In this document: positions 17,122 through 25,500 of the stretch, one piece after another | Numbering within the stretch: the stretch's first letter is position 1 | How the letters are laid out: every line of letters starts with the position of its first letter | From: UBA1847 sp942492205 | Lineage (GTDB): Bacteria > Pseudomonadota > Gammaproteobacteria > Steroidobacterales > Woeseiaceae | Direction: 5' to 3' | Length of the DNA stretch: 64,000 nt | NCBI GenBank assembly: GCA_942492205.1 | Contig: CALODT010000005.1 | Coordinates: forward strand, 168,166 to 232,165 | Made by a program: the position numbers and the translations under genes | The notes under the pieces: generated by a model | Told to the model about the DNA's origin: nothing | The model's input: only the letters and a program-made list of their open reading frames with translations | The model's database searches: none

Positions 17122-17322
17122 CTACCTTTTCAAAGCTCGAAAGACCGATCGCAAGAACCAACCGATAAGCACTCCAATCAGCAGCATCATGAAGATCAGC
17201 AGCGAGCGAGGAAACGCGACGTCCCAGAACAGCAACCTGATATCAACGGTGGCGGCGTTCTGGACGGCGAAAATCATGACAAGCAGGATGAGTCCGCTCG
17301 CAATAGTCAGTTTTGTCTTCAT
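17122..17322 (-). CDS. LapA-domain small membrane protein
   Basis: A 66-residue protein with two membrane segments (LTIASGLILLVMIFAVQNA and LLIFMMLLIGVLIGWFL) separated by VDIRLLFWDVAFPRS. The AVQNAATVDIRLLFW turn and the WFLR exit are characteristic of LapA/YciM-partner (DUF1049) proteins, linked to control of lipopolysaccharide synthesis. I place the start at ATG 17322; a longer frame to 17418 adds 32 residues with no family likeness. It is the first gene of the long minus-strand run toward tamB. Confidence 0.75.
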   Translation of the reverse strand: MKTKLTIASGLILLVMIFAVQNAATVDIRLLFWDVAFPRSLLIFMMLLIGVLIGWFLRSVFRALKR

Positions 17323-17389
17323 GCTGCACAACCTGTGTCTTGTAATGTGCCATTCGCGCATGTGGCGGCGCCGGCAAAAATCGGCGGGG

Positions 17390-17827
17390 CTACCGTTGAC
17401 CGTCCGAGTACCCGGCAACGAGTCTCTTTATAGACTGCGACAGGTTCTCCCAGGCGGTGTCCATATCCCGCGTGCATTCCATCCATGTCGTATCGCCAGA
17501 CTTTCTCACACAGTCGAGGGCCGCCTTGACGGATGCAAGGTTCGCATCGACTGCAAGAAGCGCATCTTGCAATTGGCGAGTCATGGCTATGTGGCCGGTA
17601 GCGATGGCAGATCGAACCTTGGCCTTGACGCCGGTCAGCCTGACTTCGACTTCGGACAGCCTTTTCTGCGCGGTCCTGGAATAGGCCGCCTTCTCTGATA
17701 TCGAGCGCTTCTGCGCTGTTTTGGGCGCCTGTTCCCGCGGCACGTCAGGGACCTTTACGGTTAACGACAGGAGCACCGTAGCCGTGGACGAATGATAACG
17801 GAAACTAAAAATAGTTGATATATACAT
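17390..17827 (-). CDS. Hypothetical helical protein
   Basis: A 145-residue open frame with no recognised family. From about residue 24 it is hydrophilic and largely helical (KRLSEVEVRLTGVKAKVRSA, LLAVDANLASVKAALDCVRK), with heptad-like spacing suggesting a coiled coil. The first 20 or so residues are encoded by AT-rich DNA lacking a ribosome site and overlap the promoter region shared with the divergent LysR gene, so the true start is probably later. It could be expressed with the lapA-like gene just downstream. Confidence 0.5.
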   Translation of the reverse strand: MYISTIFSFRYHSSTATVLLSLTVKVPDVPREQAPKTAQKRSISEKAAYSRTAQKRLSEVEVRLTGVKAKVRSAIATGHIAMTRQLQDALLAVDANLASVKAALDCVRKSGDTTWMECTRDMDTAWENLSQSIKRLVAGYSDGQR

Positions 17828-17849
17828 AAAAGAATTTTATAACTTGGGC

Positions 17850-18689
17850 ATGGACCTCGAATTGCTACGTACCTTTCTTGAACTCAACCGATCCAGGCAT
17901 TTCGGCCGCACCGCGGAGGCGCTGTTCCTGACGCAGGCGGCGGTCAGCAGCCGCCTCAAATCGCTTGAGAGCCAGCTCGGTGTCACGCTGTTCGAGCGAA
18001 GTCGCCGGGAAATGCGCCTCACGCCCGAAGGTTCGCGGCTGGTCCGGCATTCGGAACGGCTGATTGCCGCCTGGCGAACGGCGCGGCAGGACGTGTCGCT
18101 CGCCGATGCAAGCGAGCAACTGGTCATCGGCGGCAGCCTGCGACTCTGGGACGTGTTGCTGCAGCGCTGGCTGCATGACCTGCGTCGAGCCGACAAGCGG
18201 CTGGCGATCATCGCCGAGGCACAAACACCGGATTACCTGACGCGAAAACTGATCGACGGGACACTGGATGTTGCGATCATGCTCGAACCTGCACAGCTCG
18301 ACATCATGCACGTGCGCGAAGTAGCAACGATTGAGTTTATCCTGGTATCGAGCCATGCAGACCTGGACCTGGCCAACGCCATGGCGCAGGACTACATCTA
18401 TGTCGACTGGGGTCTGTCCTTTGCGCTGGACCATCGGCGCACGTTTCCGGACGCGCCGGAATCGATGACCCGGGTCTCGCATGCGAAGATGGCGATGGAG
18501 TACATCACGTCGCTGGGCGGAAGTGCCTATCTTCCGCGCCGCATGGTTGGCAGAGATGTCGAGCTCGGACTGCTGCACGAGATTCCTGATGCGCCGGTAT
18601 TCGTGCGCCAGGCCTATGCGACCTATCCGGTCCGATCACCAAGATTGCCGCTCATCGAGCGGAGCCTGAAGCTGGTGCACTCCGACTGA
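17850..18689 (+). CDS. LysR family regulator, HdfR-like
   Basis: A 279-residue LysR protein. The N-terminal winged helix (LTQAAVSSRLKSLESQLG) and first residues MDLELLRTFLELNRSRHFGR align by eye with E. coli HdfR, a repressor of the flagellar master operon. Residues from about 90 form the substrate-binding domain. The ATG at 17850 is preferred over an in-frame TTG at 17844 because family members begin at this point. No flagellar genes are in the window, so the target is unknown. It is divergent from a helical hypothetical gene. Confidence 0.9.
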   Translation: MDLELLRTFLELNRSRHFGRTAEALFLTQAAVSSRLKSLESQLGVTLFERSRREMRLTPEGSRLVRHSERLIAAWRTARQDVSLADASEQLVIGGSLRLWDVLLQRWLHDLRRADKRLAIIAEAQTPDYLTRKLIDGTLDVAIMLEPAQLDIMHVREVATIEFILVSSHADLDLANAMAQDYIYVDWGLSFALDHRRTFPDAPESMTRVSHAKMAMEYITSLGGSAYLPRRMVGRDVELGLLHEIPDAPVFVRQAYATYPVRSPRLPLIERSLKLVHSD

Positions 18690-18704
18690 CGGCGTGAACC
18701 GGCG

Positions 18705-19229
18705 TCACCGCGGCCGGTGCACGTACCGAAGATGATGCTCAGTCAGCTCCTCGCCGTCGCGCATGACAATGTATCCATCGATTGACCCGTCTTGTTGCCG
18801 GTAGAAGCTCAAGCCACCAAAGTGCAGCGCGTCCTCTTCCAGCTTGACCAGGCGGAAGTGCACGAAGTCCGGCTTTTCTTCCCAGGCCGTGAAGTCAGCA
18901 TTGAAGTGTTTAACTTTGAGACTGAGTGAACCGTCTTCCACCCGAAGCTCGAGCAGTTCGTAGAAGGACACGCCTTCCTCGCCGTACAGCTTGAACAGCC
19001 CGATCATCGAGCCGGCCGAGGGCGGGTTCCAGACCTGCTCGAATCGTTGCCCGAAACCCGTGCCCGTCCAGGTGCCCACCAGCCAGCTCGCGTCTTCCAG
19101 CGTCGCAGCAGGCCTGGCCTCAGCCGGGCCCAGCCCAAAAGTATGCTCGGTGCGCGGCTCGGCCGACCAGCAAGGGTGGCTGGCCAGCAATACGGCCAGG
19201 AATCCAAGACCAACGCGACATTTGCTCAT
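18705..19229 (-). CDS. DUF6265 family secreted protein
   Basis: A 174-residue protein with a signal peptide (MSKCRVGLGFLAVLLASHPC WSA region). The body begins with the motif ASWLVGTWTGTGFGQRFEQV and continues with EQVWNPPSAGSMIGLFKL and WEEKPDFVHFRL, matching DUF6265, a lipocalin-like beta fold of unknown role. I use ATG 19229, preceded by GGGGTGG. An in-frame GTG at 19238 adds three residues. It is convergent with the LysR gene, 15 bases apart. Confidence 0.82.
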   Translation of the reverse strand: MSKCRVGLGFLAVLLASHPCWSAEPRTEHTFGLGPAEARPAATLEDASWLVGTWTGTGFGQRFEQVWNPPSAGSMIGLFKLYGEEGVSFYELLELRVEDGSLSLKVKHFNADFTAWEEKPDFVHFRLVKLEEDALHFGGLSFYRQQDGSIDGYIVMRDGEELTEHHLRYVHRPR

Positions 19230-19509
19230 AGCAACCACCCCCTCTGTCCGACTTGTCGTAACAATTGTTCACAGTTTCAAGGTAGACCCCAAGTTAACAG
19301 ACTTACCATAATGAGACCCAGGTCACCGATGCTAAACCGATGAAAACCGTATAGTTCCCAGTACCCCGAAATGACTCGGCGTTGACCTGTTTCACGAAGA
19401 TCGCACTGATTGCGGCATCGTTTATCAGGGTCGGACCCGGCTGTGAGTCATTTGGCGGTCTTTCCGATCCTGTTGTTCATCACACCTGACACATCAGAGA
19501 TCGCACGCC

Positions 19510-22500
19510 ATGACCCAATCGCGCACGCCGCAACGCCGGACCGGACTCATCACCGGTCTCATCGCATTCATGATTTCAATGGGCATCGCGCCGGCTGCCC
19601 TGGCTGCGCCGTTCTGTCCGGTTTCGCCGGATACGCTGACGATCTCCAGCCAGCAGGTCATCAATACCTATTACCCCGGCACCGCCACCGCGACGGCGGG
19701 TGCAAACAGCATTGCTGTTGGATCACCGCGTGGCAGCGCCGCAATTTCGGCCGGCGACACGTTGCTGGTCATGCAGATGCAGGGTGCGGAAATCGATACC
19801 GGCGATGCGGAGACCGCCGGCGGACCGTACGGCGATGGTGCCGGTCCGAACGATCGCTCGGGAAACCTTGCGAGCAACTTCGATGCCGGTCGTTACGAAT
19901 TCGTTACGGCAACCGGCCCGGTATCGGGTGGCATTGTGCCGATCGAGGGCGAGCTTCCGGGCAGCGGCCTGCAATACGCCTACACCCATCGTCCAACGCC
20001 AACGGCGACAGCCGGCGTGGCAACGTTCCAGGTTATTCGCGTACCGGTTCTGCAGGATCTGGTTGTTACGGCAAGCGGCGAGATCATTCCAGAAACCTGG
20101 GATGGCTCGAGCGGCGGTGTTGTAGCGGTCGACGTCGCCGACACGCTGACGCTCGACGGTACCATCAACACGTCCGGCTACGGTTTTCGTGGCGGCCAGT
20201 TCCTGTTCACGAGCGGCGGTAACGCGAACCTGACCGGCAAGGACAGAAACGGTTTCAAAGGGGAGGGCATCGTTGGACGACCGACGCTGACCTACAGTAC
20301 CTTGCGCGGTGCCGAATCCAATAGCGTCGGCTACCCGACACCCGGCGCCCAGTTCCTGGGCGAACAAGGTCTCGGCGCACCCGGCAACGCCGGATCTGCG
20401 GGCGGCGGCAGTGAAGACGCCGGCGGCGGCGGTGGTGGCAACGGCGGCTTCGGTGGCAATGGCGGACGCGGTATACCTGACCTCGCGTCGCGCGGCATTG
20501 GTGGGGCGAGTTTCGCCGACCAGGTATTCTCTCCGACGGTCAACCGCCTGGTGATGGGCGGCGGTGGCGGTGGCAGTAACGGCAACGACGGTACGCCGGT
20601 TATCCAGCTGTCCAGCGGCCAGGCGGGCGGCGGCATGATCATGGCGCGCTTCAAGCGTTTTGCCGGCAGCGGTGCATTCCGCTCCAATGGCGACTCGCCG
20701 GGATCCGGTGCCAGTGAAGGAATTGGCGGCGGCGGTGCTGGCGGCACGGTTGCGATCCTGACCGATAGCGCGGACCTGTCCGGGGCGACCTTCGAAGCGG
20801 TCGGCGGCAGCGGCGGCTTCGCACAGAACTCGCAAGACGGTGGCGGCGGTGGCGGTGGTGGCGGCCTGATTTTCATCGCCAACTCCACCGGTGTGACCTC
20901 CAATGCCGCCGGCGGCGCGGCCGGCGGCTCGTCCTCGGGCGGCGATTTCAATGGCTTCGACGGACAGGCAGGCGTGCAGTTCGACACGGCTTTTCAGCTG
21001 CCGCCATCAGCGCCTTTCGACTGCGATTTCTTCCCGGATACCGACGGTGATGGTGTTCTCGATCTGTATGACCTGGACGACGACAACGACGGCATTACCG
21101 ACGCGGTTGAAGGTGCCGGAGATTCGGACGGCGACGGCATTATCGATGCGCTCGACATAGATTCGGACAACGATGGCATCGTCGACAACGTCGAGGCGCA
21201 AAGCGATGTTGCGTACACAGCGCCGACGGGCGTCGATACCGATGACGACGGCCTCGACGACGCCTACGATCCTGACAACGGCGGCAGCGCTGTTGTCGTT
21301 GTCAATTCCGACGGTGCCGATCAGCCGGACTACCTTGATGATGACTCGGACAATGATGGCGTTCCTGACCTGATCGAAGGTCACGACGCGAACGGCGACG
21401 GTGTCCCTGACGTCAGCCCGTCCGGCACGGACGATACGGATGGTGATGGACTGAACGATGCCTTCGATACGGTCGCGGGACCTGCGACGGGTAATGCGTC
21501 TGGCAGCAACAGCGCCGTCCAGAACACGGACGCCGCGGACAACCGCGACTGGCGTGACGCGGACGACGACAATGACGGCATCGCTACCTCGGGTGAAGAT
21601 GCGAACAGCAATAACGATTTCGCCGATGACGACGCTGACGGCGACGGCATACCCGACTACCTGGAATCGTCCACAGCCGACAACGACGGCGACGGCATAA
21701 CTGACCAGAACGATCCTGACGATGCCGACCCTTGCGTCCCTTCTCAATTTGGAACTGGATGTACGACCGACACGGATAGCGATGGCAGTCCCGACAGTGT
21801 CGAAGGCGAGTTCACCGACAGCGATGGTGACGGCACCCCCGATTATCTAGAACCCTCCAACGTCGATACCGATGGCGATGGCTTCAACGACCAGGCAGAT
21901 CCGGCCAACACCGATCCCTGCATTCCGTCCCAGTTTGGAACTGGCTGCACGACCGACACGGATGGTGATGGCAGTCCCGACAGCGTCGAGGGCGAGTTCA
22001 CCGACAGCGACGGTGACGGCACCCCGGATTATCTAGAACCCTCCAACGTCGATACCGATGGCGATGGCGTCAACGACCAGGACGACCCCGGGAACAACGA
22101 CCCGTGTATTCCGTCGACGTTCGCACCCGGCTGCACAACGGATTCCGATGGCGACGGCACACCGGACAACATAGAAGGCGAGTTCACCGACAGCGACGGT
22201 GACGGCACCCCCGATTATCTTGAACCGTCCAACGTCGATACCGACGGCGATGGCGTCAACGACCAGGACGACCCGGCCAACACGGACCCCTGCATCCCGT
22301 CTGCCTTTGGTCCCGGCTGCACAACGGATTCCGATGGCGACGGCACACCGGACAACATAGAAGGCGAGTTCACCGACAGCGACGGTGACGGCACCCCCGA
22401 TTATCTTGAACCCTCCAACGTCGATACCGACGGCGATGGCGTCAACGACCAGGACGACCCGGCCAACACGGATCCCTGCATCCCGTCTGCCTTTGGTCCC

Positions 22501-25500
22501 GGCTGTACAACCGACACGGATGGCGATGGCACGCCGGACAGCGTTGAAGGTGAGCTGAGCGACAGCGACGGCGACGGCACGCCGGATTACCAGGAGCCGT
22601 CGAATAACGATACGGATGGCGACGGCGTCAACGATCAGGACGACCCGGCCAACACGGACCCCTGCATCCCGTCGACACTAGCTCCGGGCTGCACGACCGA
22701 CACCGACGGCGACGGTATTGCCGATAGCATCGAAGTTGGGGGCGACGGCAGCTTCGATGCCGGCGACTCCGACCCGCTCGATGCCGATAGCGATGACGAC
22801 GGCCTGGCCGACGGCGTCGAAGATGCCAACGGCGACGGCGTACAACAAAGTGGTGAAACAAGTCCGGTCGATGCCGATACCGACAACGATGGTATTGACG
22901 ACGGCATTGAGAGCGGCGTAACCGCAGGCGTTCCGGATCCTGACGGCGCGGGTCCGATTGAAGGCACCGATCCGGGCTTTACCGGCGACATGGACCCCTC
23001 GACGACGACCGATCCGCTGAATCCCGATACCGACGGCGATGGCCTCGATGACGGTGTTGAGGATGCCAACGGTGACGGCCAGACGCTGAACACGATCGGT
23101 GGCACAGGCGGATTGGCTGGCAGCGGCGAAACCGATCCGAACAACGTCGACACCGATGATGACGGCCTCAGCGACGGTGACGAAACCAACGGCACCGGAC
23201 CGCTAACGGGAATCGGTGTGACGAATCCGCTGGATACCGACACCGATGATGGCGGCATCCACGACGGTACCGAAGTTACGGTCGATGGCACGGATCCGAC
23301 GGCTGGCAACGCAGCCGACGATGAGCTGGACACGGATGGCGATGGCGTCAGCGACCTGAAAGAAGGCGTGTTGGGGACGGACCCGAACGATGCCGACAGC
23401 GATGACGACGGGCTGACCGACGGTCAGGAAGTGGGCAGCAACGGCGTGCTGGATGCCGGCGAAACCGACCCGCTCGACGCTGACAGCGACGACGACGGTC
23501 TGTCCGATGGTACCGAGGTCAACGGTTCCGGCCTGCTGGATCCTTATGGAGCAACCGATCCGCTGAATATCGACACCGACGGCGACGGCATCAATGATGG
23601 TGTTGAAGCTGGCGTATCGACAGACGGCCTGAATCCCGGCAACAGTGACTTCGCCGGTATACCCTACGCGGGCACTGACGGTGCTTTCGTTGGTGATGCG
23701 GATCCTGGCACGACGACGGATCCGACCGACACGGATTCCGACGGCGACGGTCTGCCGGATGGCGCCGAAGACCTGAACCGCGATGGCCAGACGGTCAATA
23801 CGATCGGTGACAGCACGACATCGGGCACGGGCGAGACCGATCCGAACAATACGGACACCGACAGCGACGGGCTATCCGACGGCGATGAAGTCAACGCTAC
23901 CGGACCGCTCGCTGGGCTGGGCGCTACCGATCCGCTGGATGCCGATACGGACGATGGCGGCACCCAGGACGGCACTGAACTGCTGGCCGACGGCACCAAT
24001 CCGGTGTTCGGCAATGACAGCGACGATGCCGCGGCCGATCCCGACAACGACGGACTGAGCAACGCGCAGGAAGCGGCCCTCGGTACCGATCCCGACGATC
24101 CCGACAGCGACAACGATGGCCTTGACGATGGTGCCGAGGTTGGCAACGACGGCGTTGTGGATGCAGGCGATACTGATCCACTCGATGCAGATACCGACGA
24201 TGACGGTCTGGGCGACGGCGCCGAGTTGGTCGGCGCTGATGGTTCGCCGAACAATGGCGATGAAACCGATCCACTGAATGCGGATACTGACGGCGACGGC
24301 GTCAACGACGGTACCGAGGTTGGCATGACGAGCGGCGTACCCGGCGGCGCCAGTGACGGCAACGGCACGCCGTTCGCAGGCACCGACACCGGCTCCGCGA
24401 ACTTCGTTCCGGACAGCGATCCGGCAACGACCACGGATCCGACGGATCCCGATTCCGACAATGACGGCCTTGGCGACGGCGTCGAGGACGCCAACAGCGA
24501 CGGCGGGTTCACCAACACGATTGGTGGTACCGGCACGAGCGGCTCCGGCGAAACGGATCCCAACAACGAGGATAGTGACGGCGACGGTTTGCGGGATGGC
24601 GACGAAGTCAATGGCACCGGCCCGCTGGCGCTGCTGGGTGCGACCGATCCGCTGGATACCGACACCGATGACGGCGGCACCGAGGACGGCGCCGAAGTTC
24701 TTGCCGACGGCACCGATCCTGTCGCCAACAGCCTCGATGATGCGGCCGCCGATGCTGACAATGATGGACTCAGCAACGGTCAGGAAGCTGCACTCGGGAC
24801 AGATCCACTGGACGCGGATTCAGACAACGACGGTATCGATGACGGTGACGAAGTTGGCAACGACGGCGTTCTCAATCTCGGTGACACCGATCCGCTGGAC
24901 GCGGACAGCGACGACGATGGGCTCGTCGATGGTGTCGAGGTTGTCGGCGCTGACGGCCTGCCGGGTTCCGGCGACGAGACCGATCCCCTTAACGCCGATA
25001 CCGACAGCGACGGCCTTGCAGATGGCCTCGAGTCGGGAGTCACAACACCGGTGGCGTCGGGAGTCAGTGATGGCAACGGTACCCCGTATGCCGGCACCGA
25101 ACCGGGCGCGGCGACCTTTGTTGTCGATAGCGATCCCGGTACGACAACAGATCCAACCGACCCGGATTCTGACAATGACGGTCTCCAGGATGGTGTCGAG
25201 GATCTGAACGGCAACGGCTCGACAGGTCCTGTCGTGATTGGCGGCACAGGCTCTGCCGGTTCCGGCGAGACCGACCCGAACAATCCGGACAGCGACGGCG
25301 ACGGTCTCAGCGACGGCAATGAGCGCGATGGCATTGGCCTGCTCGGTGGCATCGGCCCGACCAGTCCGCTGGACACGGATAGCGACGACGGCGGTATCGA
25401 CGATGGCGTGGAAGTGCTGACCGATGGCACCAATCCGACCGCCGGCGGTGACGATCAGATCGATAGCGACGGTGATGGCGTGTTCGACTTTGGCGATCCG

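Noticed and set aside
19723..20835. Long antisense frames across the giant thrombospondin-3 gene, also at 23664-24776 and 26299-27222
   Set aside because: They mirror the low-complexity GAC/GGC repeats and encode Ser/Pro- or Val/Ile-rich strings without ribosome sites; the plus-strand frame explains the region.
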